Source: Novosphingobium sp. (lineage in GTDB: Bacteria > Pseudomonadota > Alphaproteobacteria > Sphingomonadales > Sphingomonadaceae). From it: a stretch of 64,000 nucleotides of DNA. The notes below the pieces were generated by a model that saw nothing but the letters and a program-made list of their open reading frames with translations, had not been told where the DNA came from and ran no database searches. Numbering within the stretch: position 1 is the first letter of the stretch; each line of letters starts with the position of its first letter. Made by a program: the position numbers and the translations under genes. The stretch lies in the NCBI RefSeq assembly GCF_025351285.1, contig NZ_JANXWG010000048.1, forward strand, positions 30,967 through 94,966. Reading direction: 5' to 3'. Of the stretch, positions 26,846 to 36,722 are shown one piece after another.

Positions 26846-29800
26846 GCCAGCCGATCGTGCTCGATGCCGTTTCAGACCTGCCCGGCGCGCCCGATGGCGC
26901 CGAGCCCGCGCGCGAGGTCTTCGCACCCATTGCGCCGACCGTTCCGCTGCGCAGCGGCGAGCCTTACGCGCGCGATGAACTGCTGCAGGAATTGTTCGCC
27001 GCAACCGTGGCGCAATATGGCAGCCGCGCCGCGCTCAAGCTGCTGGCTCCCGATGCCGAGTTCGATCGCCGTACAGAGCTGACCTATTGGGAACTGTCGG
27101 ACCGTGCGCTCCAGTTCGCGGGCATGTTGCGCGCGATGGGGATCGAACGCGGCGATCGCGTGGTGATCTGCCTGCCGCGCGGGCTCGACCAGTATATGGC
27201 GATCCTTGGCATTCTTTGGGCTGGCGCGGCTTATGTGCCTGTGGATTGGGCCTACCCGCAGGACCGCATCGACTTCATCATCGAGGATTCGGCCGCGTGC
27301 CTGGTCGTCACCGACAGCGAGCGCGCTGGCGCGATGCCGGTGCTGACGTTGGCGATCGATACCGCGCTGGGCGATCTTGCCGCGCAGCCAGTCGCGCCGC
27401 TGCCGCGTTCCGAAACAGGCGCTGACCCGGCTGACCTCGCCTACATCATCTATACTTCGGGTACGACCGGGCGGCCCAAGGGCGTGATGATCACGCATGC
27501 CAACGCCTGCCACCTGGTGCGGTCCGAATGCGCGATCCTGGGGCTCACGCCCGACGACAAGGTGTTCGGTGGGTTCAGCCTGGCCTTCGACATGTCGGTC
27601 GAAACGATGTGGAGCGCGTTCTTCACCGGCGCGCTGCTGCTGGTGGCAACCGAGGGGCTGGCCAAGGCCGGTCCCGACATGGCGCTGCCGCTGGTGAGCG
27701 AAGGCGCGACCGTGTGGCATGTGGTGCCTTCGCTGCTGGCGCTGGTCGAAACAGCGATGCCGGCGCTGCGGCTGGTCAACCTGGGGGGCGAGGCCTGTCC
27801 ACCCGAGCTGGTCGACCGCTGGGCACGCCCCGGCCTGCGGCTGCTGAACACCTATGGGCCTACCGAGACGACCGTCACCGCGACCTGGACCGAGGTCCAG
27901 CCCGGCCGCCGTGTCACGATCGGCCGGCCGTTGCCCGGCTACACCGCGTGGGTGGTCGACGAAAAGCTGTGGCCGGTCCCGGCTGGCAGCGAAGGCGAAC
28001 TGGTCATCGGCGGACCGGGCGTGGGCGCGGGCTATGTCGGTCGGCCCGACCTCACCGCCGAAAAGTTCGTGTTCACTCCCTTCGCCACGTCCGATGGCCA
28101 ACCGACGCTGATCTACCGTTCGGGTGACCTGGTTCGGCTGGATTCAGTGGGCGACATCGAGTTCATCGGCCGCATCGACACTCAAGTGAAAATCCGCGGG
28201 TTTCGTGTCGAACTGGCCGAGATCGAGGCCGTGATCGCCGATGATCCGGCAGTGGCGCAAGCGGTCGTACAACTGTTCCGCGACGATGATGGCTCGGAAA
28301 TGCTGGCGGCGTTCGTGGTCGGGCGCGGTGGGCCAAATGGTTCGAAGGCGCCGATCGACCTTGAGCCGGTCCGCGCACGCGTCCGCGATCGGCTGCCCAA
28401 CTACATGCGGCCCGCAGCGTACCAGCAGCTCGACGCGATGCCCACGTTGCCGGCATCGGGCAAAGTCGATCGCAAGGCTCTGGTGCGGCCGGTTGCGCTG
28501 CCCAGCGAAGACCGCGAGACGATCGAACCCGAAACCCCGCTCGAACGCGCGCTGCACGCGATCTGGAGCGAATCCTTCGCGGGCCAGAAGGTCTCGGTTT
28601 GCGACGATCTGTTCGAAGATCTGGGCGGCCATTCGCTCAAGGCGGCGCGTCTGGTCTCGGCGATCCGTACGCTGCCGGGGCTGGCCGGTGCCTCGATCCA
28701 GGACCTGTACGACAAGCCGACGATCCGGGGCCTTGCCGAACGGCTGGGCGGCGCGTCGCTGGCCGGGCTGTCGAACGAGAGCGGCGGCGAGGAGACCTTC
28801 ACGCGGATTTCGGACGCGAAACGCCGGCTCTGCGTGATCGCGCAGACGATCGCGCTGGTGCCGATCTACGCGCTCGCCGGGCTGCAATGGTTCTTCCCCT
28901 ACCTCGCCTACACGCACTTTTCGGGGCAGCATGACCGGTTGGAAGCACTGGCGATTTCGGGGCTGGCGTTCGTGTTCATCCCGCCGCTGGCCATGGTGCT
29001 GTCGGTGGTGGTGAAGTGGCTGGTGATCGGTCGCTACCGCGCGGGTGATTATCCGTTGTGGGGCGGATACTATTTCCGCTGGTGGCTGGTGCGGCGCTTC
29101 GCCGACGTGATCGCGACGCCCTACATCGCGGGCACGCCGATGATCCGCACCTATTACCGGCTGCTGGGTGCCAAAGTCGGCCACCGCGCCTTCATCGGGC
29201 GCGGCGTAATCGATGCGCCCGATCTCGTTACCATCGGCGACGATGCGGTGATCAGCGACAACGCGATGATCGCGACCAGTTCGGTCGAGCGCGGGTTATT
29301 GCGGTTGGGACCAGTGGAGATCGGCGCCCGCGCCGGCGTGGGCACGATGGGCATCGTCGGGCGCGGCAGCCGGATCGAAGCGGACGCCGTACTCGATGGC
29401 TTGTCCGCGCTGGCCACCGATGCGGTGATCCCCGCCGGGGAATTGTGGACCGGATCGCCGGCGCGGCCGAGCGGTCGCCCGCCCGAATGCGGTGAGCTGC
29501 CGGTCATTTCGCCACTCAAGCGGGCATTGATCCGCGTGGCTTTGGCGATCGGTGCATTCCTGCTGCCGATCGTGGCGATCCTGCCGATTTCCCCGGGCCT
29601 GGTCATGATGATCGAGCTCGACTGGAACAGCGAAGGTTATTCCTACCTGCTCGTCGCGCCGCTGCTGGCGACGACATACGTGCTGCTGATGTGCCTGATC
29701 ACGGTGCTGGCCAAGCACCTGATCATGGGCAAGGTGCGCCCCGGTCGCTACCCGCTTGCAAGCTGGTTCTACGTACGGTTCTGGTTCGTGCAGCAGATCA

Positions 29801-30921
29801 ACGATCTGGCGCTCAACTTGCTGCATCCAATTTACGCAACGCTGTTCGTGGCGCCGTGGTATCGGGCGCTGGGGGTCAAGGTCGGCCGGCGTGCGGAAAT
29901 TTCGACCGCGGCGGCGATCGTGCCCGACCTGGTCGAGATCGGCCCCGAGAGCTTTATCGCCGACGACGTGAACTTCGGTGCGGCGCGGATCGAGAACGGC
30001 GCAATCCGGCTGGAGCGCACCACGATCGGCAGGCGCAGTTTCATCGGCAATTCGGCGCTGCTGCCCGCCGGGTCGATCATCGGTGACGACGTGCTGATCG
30101 GCGTGCTGTCGCGCCCACCCGCCGGTGGCGAGGCGTCGGCAAGCGGCGGCACCTGGTTCGGTTCGCCGCCGATTTCCTTGCCGCAACGCCAGCAGGTCGC
30201 GCTGTTCGACGAAGGCGCGCGGTTCAACCCTTCCAAGCGGCTGGTGGTGACGCGGCTGGGAATCGAATCGGTGCGCGTGATCCTGTCGCTGACGGTGTTC
30301 ATCGCGCTGTTCGTGGGCCTGCTGTCGATCGTGGGTTCGATCGACGAACGGCCCAACGGACCGCTGCTGATCGCGCTGGCGTTTCCGTTCCTTTACATCG
30401 GCTTCGCGCTGGGTTGCGGGCTGTTCGTGGTCGCGCTCAAATGGCTGGTGATCGGTCGCTATCGCCAGACCGTGCAGCCGCTGTGGAGCCCGTTCGTGTG
30501 GCGCACCGAACTGGTGACCTCCACCTTCGAGAACCTGGCGGTGCCCAACTTGCTGCTGCCCTTGCGCGGCACGCCGTGGTTGCCGGCCTATCTGCGCCTG
30601 CTCGGTTGCAAGATCGGCAAGCGTTGCTTTTTCGACAGTTCGGATGTGACCGAATACGATCTGGTTTCGATCGGTGACGACGTGGCCATGAACGATTTCG
30701 CCGGCGTGCAGACCCACTTGTTCGAGGACCGGGTGATGAAGGTCGGCCCGGTCAAGATCGGCAACCGCGTTACGATCGGCAGCCACGCGGTCGTGCTCTA
30801 CGATGCCGAGATCGGCGAGGATGCGCAGCTCGGCGACCTGTCGGTGGTGATGAAGGGCGAATTCCTGCCGCCGCGCACCTCGTGGGAGGGTAGCCCGGCG
30901 CGGCTCGCCAGCGGGCATTGA
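26839..30921 (+). CDS. Pls/PosA-family membrane non-ribosomal peptide synthetase
   Basis: A 1360-residue synthetase in three parts. An adenylation domain spans about 45-510 (YIIYTSGTTGRPKG at about 203, TYGPTETTVT, YRSGDLVR, and the catalytic lysine in ASGKVDRKAL). A peptidyl-carrier domain spans about 555-620 (DLGGHSLKA with the phosphopantetheine Ser). The C-terminal half, about 660-1360, has six hydrophobic helices and three tandem hexapeptide-repeat domains. The start GTG overlaps the gloA stop; a GTG at 26857 is an alternative. Epsilon-poly-lysine synthetase Pls has the same layout and makes an amino-acid homopolymer or isopeptide without a condensation domain. The amino acid activated here cannot be read reliably. 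It overlaps the following PPTase gene by 4 nt. Confidence 0.88.
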   Translation: MVSQPIVLDAVSDLPGAPDGAEPAREVFAPIAPTVPLRSGEPYARDELLQELFAATVAQYGSRAALKLLAPDAEFDRRTELTYWELSDRALQFAGMLRAMGIERGDRVVICLPRGLDQYMAILGILWAGAAYVPVDWAYPQDRIDFIIEDSAACLVVTDSERAGAMPVLTLAIDTALGDLAAQPVAPLPRSETGADPADLAYIIYTSGTTGRPKGVMITHANACHLVRSECAILGLTPDDKVFGGFSLAFDMSVETMWSAFFTGALLLVATEGLAKAGPDMALPLVSEGATVWHVVPSLLALVETAMPALRLVNLGGEACPPELVDRWARPGLRLLNTYGPTETTVTATWTEVQPGRRVTIGRPLPGYTAWVVDEKLWPVPAGSEGELVIGGPGVGAGYVGRPDLTAEKFVFTPFATSDGQPTLIYRSGDLVRLDSVGDIEFIGRIDTQVKIRGFRVELAEIEAVIADDPAVAQAVVQLFRDDDGSEMLAAFVVGRGGPNGSKAPIDLEPVRARVRDRLPNYMRPAAYQQLDAMPTLPASGKVDRKALVRPVALPSEDRETIEPETPLERALHAIWSESFAGQKVSVCDDLFEDLGGHSLKAARLVSAIRTLPGLAGASIQDLYDKPTIRGLAERLGGASLAGLSNESGGEETFTRISDAKRRLCVIAQTIALVPIYALAGLQWFFPYLAYTHFSGQHDRLEALAISGLAFVFIPPLAMVLSVVVKWLVIGRYRAGDYPLWGGYYFRWWLVRRFADVIATPYIAGTPMIRTYYRLLGAKVGHRAFIGRGVIDAPDLVTIGDDAVISDNAMIATSSVERGLLRLGPVEIGARAGVGTMGIVGRGSRIEADAVLDGLSALATDAVIPAGELWTGSPARPSGRPPECGELPVISPLKRALIRVALAIGAFLLPIVAILPISPGLVMMIELDWNSEGYSYLLVAPLLATTYVLLMCLITVLAKHLIMGKVRPGRYPLASWFYVRFWFVQQINDLALNLLHPIYATLFVAPWYRALGVKVGRRAEISTAAAIVPDLVEIGPESFIADDVNFGAARIENGAIRLERTTIGRRSFIGNSALLPAGSIIGDDVLIGVLSRPPAGGEASASGGTWFGSPPISLPQRQQVALFDEGARFNPSKRLVVTRLGIESVRVILSLTVFIALFVGLLSIVGSIDERPNGPLLIALAFPFLYIGFALGCGLFVVALKWLVIGRYRQTVQPLWSPFVWRTELVTSTFENLAVPNLLLPLRGTPWLPAYLRLLGCKIGKRCFFDSSDVTEYDLVSIGDDVAMNDFAGVQTHLFEDRVMKVGPVKIGNRVTIGSHAVVLYDAEIGEDAQLGDLSVVMKGEFLPPRTSWEGSPARLASGH

Positions 30922-31571
30922 TCGATTGCGCTCCGGTGTGGGCCAGCGGGGCATTGGCGCAAGTGCAGTGGATCGAAGGGCGGCCGCTTGCCTGGCGGGT
31001 GCGGCTGGATGACGAACAAACGCAGCGCGATGCCGGGCGTGCCGTGCTTTCGGCGCGCGAAGTTGCGGCGTTTGCACACATGGGGGACGCGCCGTGGCGG
31101 ATCACCCGCCGTCTGCTCGCCAAGGCGCTGATCGCCCATGTCGCGCGGTGCCATCCCGATCACGTCCTGATCGAACGCGACGCTTTCGGCGCGCTGGGCG
31201 TGGTTGCGCCAGCGGGGTGGCACCTCAGCCTGGCGGGCCAGCCGCCGCACGCGCTGATCGGGCTGGATCACGCGCCGATCGGCGTGGATATCGAGCCCGA
31301 GACCGCCGCTCCGCCGCCCGATGACGCCTTTTCAGCCGACGAACTGGCCGCGCTGGACAAGCTCTGGCCCGGAAATGCCGACCGTGCACGGCTTATCGGC
31401 TGGGTTGCGAAGGAAGCGCACGCCAAGGCGAGCGCGCGAGCGCGGCAGCTTGGCCCGCGCGACATAGAACTTGGCACTCACGTGGGCGTGCTTGTCGCCC
31501 AGAGCTGCGCAATGACCACGCATGTTTACGTTTCGATCGACAGCGGGACGATCGCGGCGGTGGCGATCTGA
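30918..31571 (+). CDS. 4'-phosphopantetheinyl transferase superfamily protein
   Basis: A 217-residue Sfp-like enzyme that transfers 4'-phosphopantetheine from CoA to a carrier-protein serine. The Mg2+/CoA motif GVDIEP lies at about residues 122-127 and the second motif WVAKEAHAKASA at about 159-170 (the family consensus is W-x-x-K-E-A). The start is TTG 30918 inside the synthetase stop (TTGA); a GTG at 30936 is also possible. The direct overlap with the Pls-like gene strongly suggests that its carrier domain is the substrate. The N-terminal half is shorter and less conserved than in Sfp. Confidence 0.85.
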   Translation: MIDCAPVWASGALAQVQWIEGRPLAWRVRLDDEQTQRDAGRAVLSAREVAAFAHMGDAPWRITRRLLAKALIAHVARCHPDHVLIERDAFGALGVVAPAGWHLSLAGQPPHALIGLDHAPIGVDIEPETAAPPPDDAFSADELAALDKLWPGNADRARLIGWVAKEAHAKASARARQLGPRDIELGTHVGVLVAQSCAMTTHVYVSIDSGTIAAVAI

Positions 31572-31665
31572 ACGGCAGTTTACAACCGCATTCAGCCTTT
31601 CGGCACCGGCCATTTCATAGCCTCGCTTCACCATCCGAAGATTCGGGTTTGAACTGGAGGCTGAC

Positions 31666-32052
31666 ATGAAGAAAATCATTCTCGCAATTGCCACCCTGGC
31701 GGCTGGAGCGGCGGCTGCTTCGCCCGCCACGGCGCAGGACTGGCGCGGGCAAGGCTACAACGGATATGGCGATCGCTATCGAAACGGCGCTGGCCAAGTC
31801 TGCAATGGCGATCGCGCGCACCAGCTAGAGGCACAGATCCGCCAGGAGGAACGCGAAGGCGACATCGACCGCGGCACCGCGCGCTATCTTCACCGCATGG
31901 TCGATCAGGCCGAAAGCCAGCAACGCCGCGCCTGCCGCTATGGCGACGGCTACCAGATCCGCGACCTTGCACAGCGCTTTGACTGGATCGGCCGCCAGCT
32001 CCGACACGAAGAACGCCAAGGGCGCCGCTGGAACGGCGGTTACGGGTACTGA
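31666..32052 (+). CDS. Small secreted hypothetical protein
   Basis: A 128-residue protein with a Sec signal peptide (MKKIILAIATLAAGAAAASPATAQD, cleavage after ATA at about residue 23). The mature part is rich in Arg, Gln, Gly and Tyr, has two Cys (QVCNGD, RRACRY) and ends with a glycine/tyrosine-rich tail (RRWNGGYGY). Similar short basic periplasmic proteins are widespread in sphingomonads. Function unknown. Confidence 0.75.
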   Translation: MKKIILAIATLAAGAAAASPATAQDWRGQGYNGYGDRYRNGAGQVCNGDRAHQLEAQIRQEEREGDIDRGTARYLHRMVDQAESQQRRACRYGDGYQIRDLAQRFDWIGRQLRHEERQGRRWNGGYGY

Positions 32053-32080
32053 TCGAGGCCCGGCTTGCGAGCGCTGTGGT

Positions 32081-32110
32081 GGCGGGCGGGGCTGTCGCGC
32101 TCTGCCCGCC
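32081..32110. terminator. Possible bidirectional terminator hairpin
   Basis: GGCGGGC (32081-32087) and GCCCGCC (32104-32110) form a 7-bp GC stem with a 16-nt loop in the 67-nt gap between the convergent secreted-protein gene and bioB. There is no T-run, so termination would be weak or factor-assisted. Confidence 0.35.
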
Positions 32111-32119
32111 TCCTTCGTA

Positions 32120-33127
32120 TCAGGCCGAAACGGCCGCGCAGGTCCGTTCCGCGCGCATCGGTTCCTGGCCCTGCATCGCGGTAAGGCCCAGCCTTGCGAA
32201 CAAGGCGGCATCGGCGTCGTCGCCAGCATTGGCGGCGGTCAGCAACCGGTCCCCGGTGAAGATGGAATTGGCGCCGGCCATGAAGCACAGCGCCTGCGTC
32301 GCGTCGCTCATCGATTCGCGCCCGGCGGACAGTCGCACCATGCTCATGGGCATCGTGAGCCGCGCGACGGCAACAGTGCGGACAAACTCGATGTCGTCGA
32401 TCTTGGCCAGCGGTGTATCGGCCAGCATGTCGCCCAGCACTGTGCCCTTGATCGGCACGAGTGCGTTGATCGGCACCGATTCGGGATGGCTCGGCAGCGT
32501 GGCCAGCGCATGGATGAAGCCCACCCGGTCGCTCCGCGCCTCGCCCATGCCGACGATCCCGCCCGAACAGACGTTGATGCCTGCCGTCCGCACGTGGTCG
32601 AGCGTTTCCAGCCGTTCTTCGAAGGTGCGCGTGGTGATGATTTCGGCATAGCGTTCGGGTGACGTGTCGATGTTGTGGTTGTAATAATCGAGACCCGCAT
32701 CGGCGAGCATCCCGGACTGTTTGGGAGTGAGCATGCCCAGCGTCATGCAGGTTTCAAGTCCCATCGCGCGCACGCCCTTCACGATCTCGACGATCGCGGG
32801 CATGTCTCGGTCCTTGGGATTGCGCCATGCAGCCCCCATGCAGAACCGCTGCGATCCCGCATCGCGCGCCTGCGCGGCGGACTGCAACACCGCGCGCACA
32901 TCCATCAGCTTGGTCGCTGCAACGCCCGCATTGGCCGACGTCGATTGCGCACAATAGCCGCAATCCTCGGGGCAACCGCCGGTCTTGATCGAAAGCAGCG
33001 TGCAAAGCTGCACCTGGTCCGCCGCATGATGTGCGCGATGCACTTCGGCCGCGCGGAACACCAGTTCGGTAAACGGCAGGTCGAACAGCGCGGCAATCTC
33101 GGCGCGGGTCCAGTCGGTGCGGGTCAC
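32120..33127 (-). CDS. bioB: Biotin synthase BioB
   Basis: A 335-residue radical-SAM enzyme that inserts sulfur into dethiobiotin. The radical-SAM cluster motif is C52-x3-C56-x2-C59 ([13 protein letters not shown]), with conserved [24 protein letters not shown] and the C-terminal [10 protein letters not shown]. The GTG at 33127 is chosen because an AGAGGA RBS precedes it at suitable spacing; the track's TTG would lengthen the protein by five residues. No other bio genes are in the window. Confidence 0.95.
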   Translation of the reverse strand: MTRTDWTRAEIAALFDLPFTELVFRAAEVHRAHHAADQVQLCTLLSIKTGGCPEDCGYCAQSTSANAGVAATKLMDVRAVLQSAAQARDAGSQRFCMGAAWRNPKDRDMPAIVEIVKGVRAMGLETCMTLGMLTPKQSGMLADAGLDYYNHNIDTSPERYAEIITTRTFEERLETLDHVRTAGINVCSGGIVGMGEARSDRVGFIHALATLPSHPESVPINALVPIKGTVLGDMLADTPLAKIDDIEFVRTVAVARLTMPMSMVRLSAGRESMSDATQALCFMAGANSIFTGDRLLTAANAGDDADAALFARLGLTAMQGQEPMRAERTCAAVSA

Positions 33128-33259
33128 GGATAATCCTCTCAACGCATTTGGGGCGCCCAGCGGCCCGATAGTTGAAGTTTCGGCACGGAAAGGCGATGCC
33201 CAGGCAACCCGATCAGTGCAAAGTTGTCAGCCTGCCATCATTCAAAAGAATCCTGGCCG

Positions 33260-34189
33260 TCAATCCGCAACGTTTTCAAGGAACCAGCGGTATGTCGTTG
33301 CCAAGCCGTCACGCAGCGAAATCTTCGGCTCCCAGCCTCGCGCGCGCAGCTTGTCGGCGGACATCAACTTGCGAAACATGCCGTCAGGCTTGGCAAGATC
33401 GTGGCGCAGTTCGCCTTTGAGGCCGACCACTTCCATCACCAGCCGCGCCGTTTCGGCAATCGACAGGTCGCTGCCGCTGCCGATGTTGATGTGCTCGAAA
33501 TCCTCGTAGTTCTTGAGCACGAACACCGTTGCATCGGCCATGTCGTCGACATGCAGGAATTCACGCAACGGTTTGCCCGTTCCCCAGATTTCCATGCCGT
33601 CCTCGCCCGCGATCTTGGCGCGATGGGCCTTGCGGATCAACGCCGGGATGACATGCGAACTGGCCAGATCGAAGTTGTCATGCGGCCCATAGAGATTGGT
33701 CGGCATCGCCGAAACGAACCGGCGACCATATTGCTGCATGTAAGCCTGGCACAGCCGGATACCAGCGATCTTGGCGATGGCGTACCATTCGTTGGTCGGT
33801 TCGAGCGGCCCGGTGAGCAACGACGATTCCTCGATCGGCTGCACCGATTGCCTGGGGTAGATGCACGACGAACCCAGAAACAACAGCTTTTGCACATCGA
33901 TATCGTGCGCGGTCGTGATGATGTTGTTCTGGATCGCCAGGTTGCTGTACATGAAATCGACCGGATAATTCATGTTGGCCAGGATGCCGCCGACTTTGGC
34001 TGCAGCGATGATCACCATGTCGGGCTTGTTCGCGTGCATCCAGCGGCGCACCTGATCCTGTTCGGCAAGGTCACATTCCTGCCGATCGACGGTCAGGATC
34101 GTGCAGCCCTCCTGGCTTAGCCGACGGACCAGTGCCGATCCCACCATGCCGCGGTGCCCGGCCACCCAGATGCGTTTTCCATCAAGCAC
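33260..34189 (-). CDS. fcl: GDP-L-fucose synthase
   Basis: A 309-residue short-chain dehydrogenase/epimerase that converts GDP-4-keto-6-deoxymannose to GDP-L-fucose by 3,5-epimerisation and NADPH reduction. The NADP motif GHRGMVGSAL is at residues 11-20, a conserved FLGSSCIYP is at about 104-112 and the catalytic Y136-x3-K140 pair is present. It is the last gene of the minus-strand nucleotide-sugar/glycosyltransferase block, separated from gmd by rmd, a glycosyltransferase and the exporter. The start is GTG; an ATG overlapping it is out of frame. Confidence 0.95.
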   Translation of the reverse strand: MLDGKRIWVAGHRGMVGSALVRRLSQEGCTILTVDRQECDLAEQDQVRRWMHANKPDMVIIAAAKVGGILANMNYPVDFMYSNLAIQNNIITTAHDIDVQKLLFLGSSCIYPRQSVQPIEESSLLTGPLEPTNEWYAIAKIAGIRLCQAYMQQYGRRFVSAMPTNLYGPHDNFDLASSHVIPALIRKAHRAKIAGEDGMEIWGTGKPLREFLHVDDMADATVFVLKNYEDFEHINIGSGSDLSIAETARLVMEVVGLKGELRHDLAKPDGMFRKLMSADKLRARGWEPKISLRDGLATTYRWFLENVAD

Positions 34190-34278
34190 ATTCTATCCCC
34201 TGTCACGTGCGGCCGGCCTGCGCAACGCGGCCCGGTCTTCCGCCTGGCCGGTCGCTTGCAACGGCAAGCAGTAGAAGA

Positions 34279-35487
34279 TCATGGAATCGTATTGGCGATG
34301 CCGATGACCGAGAAAACCGTTGAACTGACCACGCCGAGAAACTTCTGGAAGTCTGCGATCGGCGCGTTCGAGACGTAGAGCACGTCCTTGTTGCGGATCG
34401 GAAAGGTCTGCGCAACGAACAGGGTTGCAGGATCGCGAAGGTCGATCCGGTAGATTACAGGTATTTTCCCGTCGGGCGTGGTTCGGGCACCTGTAACCAG
34501 CGCCGGGTCCATGACTGCAGGGTTTTCGAACCGGAAGATGAACACGCCGCGCAGATTGGACCGGTTGTCATCGAGCCCACCGATCCGGCCGAGCGCCTGC
34601 GACAGGGTTAACCCGACACCTTCAAAGGGCACTTCGGCGTTGCGCCCGACCGCGCCGAGCGCGGTGAAGCTGAAGGGCTGGTAAAGCACCGTAACAACGT
34701 CGTCGGCGCTCAGCCTGATGTTCTGGCGCGGATCGCGGATGACAGCAGACAGCGGCATTGCCGCCACTTGCGCGCCGCGGGTGATCTGGATCGTGGACTT
34801 GTCCGCCGGTTGGCGCGTTCCTCCGGCTCCGGCGATCGCATCGAGCAAGCGCTCTCCCTTGGCCGTCAGTCGCAGGCGATTGCTTTGATTCACGTCGCCG
34901 ACCACCACGACATTGGACGTGGCATTGTCGATCCGGCGCACGAATACCTGGGGGTCGTGGGCCTTGCCCGCCAGCCGACGCTCGATATCCCGCGCTATAT
35001 CACGGGTCGAGCGGCCCGCTGCCGCGATCGTGCCGGCAAACGGCACCGTGATGGTGCCCTCATCGCCCACGGTCTGTTCGGGCAGCGCCGAACCACGGGC
35101 GATCGAGGTCGCTGGACCGGCGATCGCCGTCCCGAGCGACGAGGAACCGGTGGTGGAATTGCCGAAGAGAACGGCGGGAGGCGCTTCCCACACCTGGACA
35201 TCCAGCGTGTCGCCGCGCCCCACGACCATGCGCATAGCGCTGCCTTCGCCGAACACGGACGAGAATCGTTCGGATTCGGTGCTGGTTGCCAGTCGCTGCG
35301 CAGTGTCGCTTGTCACATCGACGATGCGCACATCGGCACCCGCAACAGCGCGTTGTGGTGCGCGCCCGACGGCACGTGCGCTGGGCCCTGATCCGCCAAC
35401 GAAGCTGCAGCTACCCAGGACTGCGCATACCATCAACATGGCCGCGCTGCCGACAAGGGTCAAACGAGGTGAAATCCGGCTGGTCAC
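34279..35487 (-). CDS. Polysaccharide export outer-membrane lipoprotein (Wza/KpsD-type)
   Basis: A 402-residue exporter protein. The N-terminus is a lipoprotein signal with a LGSC lipobox (residues about 23-26). It is followed by the polysaccharide-export (Poly_export) domain (VGRGDTLDVQVWEAPP, GTITVPFAGTIAAAG), then SLBB-like beta-grasp segments (VVGDVNQSNRLRL, VGRNAEVPFEGVGLTLSQALGRIGG) and a C-terminal helix-like tail. The start GTG 35487 has an AAGGA RBS 5 nt upstream, which removes about 109 spurious residues from the ORF track. Partners are KpsE, KpsM and KpsT at 45.7-48.3 kb. Together they would export the capsule across the envelope. Confidence 0.92.
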   Translation of the reverse strand: MTSRISPRLTLVGSAAMLMVCAVLGSCSFVGGSGPSARAVGRAPQRAVAGADVRIVDVTSDTAQRLATSTESERFSSVFGEGSAMRMVVGRGDTLDVQVWEAPPAVLFGNSTTGSSSLGTAIAGPATSIARGSALPEQTVGDEGTITVPFAGTIAAAGRSTRDIARDIERRLAGKAHDPQVFVRRIDNATSNVVVVGDVNQSNRLRLTAKGERLLDAIAGAGGTRQPADKSTIQITRGAQVAAMPLSAVIRDPRQNIRLSADDVVTVLYQPFSFTALGAVGRNAEVPFEGVGLTLSQALGRIGGLDDNRSNLRGVFIFRFENPAVMDPALVTGARTTPDGKIPVIYRIDLRDPATLFVAQTFPIRNKDVLYVSNAPIADFQKFLGVVSSTVFSVIGIANTIP

Positions 35488-35609
35488 GTGATCCTTGCTG
35501 GCTGACTCATAGATCGGCGCTGTTTCGAGGTTGGCATTCGAGCCGCAGTACGGAATGGGCCTACATAGTTTGGGTAGCCTCATGCGCAAGCGCGCACTTT
35601 GCGAGCGGA

Positions 35610-36722
35610 TCAATGGACCAGCTCCTGATAGGCATCGATGGTAGAAGAAATGCATGCTTCCCAAGTGTATCGTTGGGCTACGGCGGCTCCTGAGGCAATG
35701 GCACCGGTGCGACCAGACCCATCTTCGATCGCTTCGCAAAGGGCATCGGAAAACCGCGTGGCGTCCTCGACATCCACCACGCGCGCGCCACCCGCAGTGA
35801 CTTCGGCCACGCATGTGTCAGGCGCCACGATCGTCGGCACCCCGGACGCCATCGCCTCCAGCGGTGGCAGTCCGAAGCCTTCATAGCGTGAGGGGTAAGC
35901 GAAAACCCGCGCGCCCGCATGGACCAGCGGCAGGTCCGGTTCGGGCACATACCCCAGGAAGATCAGCCAGCCTTCGGCACGCGCCTGTTCGATCCGGGAA
36001 ACGAGGTTGGTGTTCTGCCAACCAGGCGCACCGGCCAGCGCCAGAGGGAAACGGGATCGCACAGCGGCCGGCAAGGCTTGCCATGCATCGAGCAGGCAAT
36101 CGATCCGCTTGCGAGGTTCGAGCGTGGATACGCACAGGCCATATCGCCCCGGCGTCAGCCCCAGCCGGGCGAGCGGTGCGGCCAGTTCGACAGCGCTGCG
36201 CGGCCGGTATTCGGGGCCGACGCCAAGCGGCACCGCGCGAACCTTGTGGGCCTCAAGACCGGCAAAGGCGATCAGTTCGCGCCGGTTCCATTCGCTGTCG
36301 GTCAGCAAAAGCGCGGCGCGCGCCAACGTGTCGGTAAAGTGCTTTTCGAAAGCGGCGATGCGCTCTGCCGGATGGGTTTCGGGATATAGAAACACCGACA
36401 AATCATGGATGGTGGCCACCCCGCGGCCTGGTTTCGCCCAGACCGGGAGAAAATAATTGGGTGCATGAACGATCGTCGGCGGACGGATGCGGCGGGCTAT
36501 GTGCGCAATCACGCCACGCCCCGTGGCCCGCGGGCGGGTTGCCCTATCATCAAGCAAAGCGAGCGGATTTTCGAGCCATTGGCGTCCGCGAAAGAAGCGG
36601 ACTTCGGCGAGACGGGGATCGAGCGGCAGCCGTTGCGTCAGTTCGCGGGAATAGCGACCGATGCCGGTCAACCGCGGGCCAAGCGCGTCGACCGAAAGCG
36701 CGACCCGCAATGGCTCAGGCAT
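35610..36722 (-). CDS. Glycosyltransferase family 4
   Basis: A 370-residue GT-B enzyme. The N-terminus is RVALSVDALGPRLTGIGRYSRELTQRL. The donor domain has LCVSTLEPRKRIDCLLDAW, FLGYVPEPDLPLVHAGARVFAYPSRYEGFGLPPLEAMASGVPTIV. ATG 36722 (MPEPLRV) overlaps the preceding rmd stop by 8 nt, showing operon organisation. The sequence type is common in mannosyl/rhamnosyl-transferring EPS enzymes; since it is coupled to rmd, GDP-D-rhamnose is a plausible but unproven donor. Confidence 0.88.
   Translation of the reverse strand: MPEPLRVALSVDALGPRLTGIGRYSRELTQRLPLDPRLAEVRFFRGRQWLENPLALLDDRATRPRATGRGVIAHIARRIRPPTIVHAPNYFLPVWAKPGRGVATIHDLSVFLYPETHPAERIAAFEKHFTDTLARAALLLTDSEWNRRELIAFAGLEAHKVRAVPLGVGPEYRPRSAVELAAPLARLGLTPGRYGLCVSTLEPRKRIDCLLDAWQALPAAVRSRFPLALAGAPGWQNTNLVSRIEQARAEGWLIFLGYVPEPDLPLVHAGARVFAYPSRYEGFGLPPLEAMASGVPTIVAPDTCVAEVTAGGARVVDVEDATRFSDALCEAIEDGSGRTGAIASGAAVAQRYTWEACISSTIDAYQELVH

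Noticed and set aside
29296-31077. Minus-strand ORF (593 aa) over the Pls-like gene
   Set aside because: Antisense shadow with no conserved motif.
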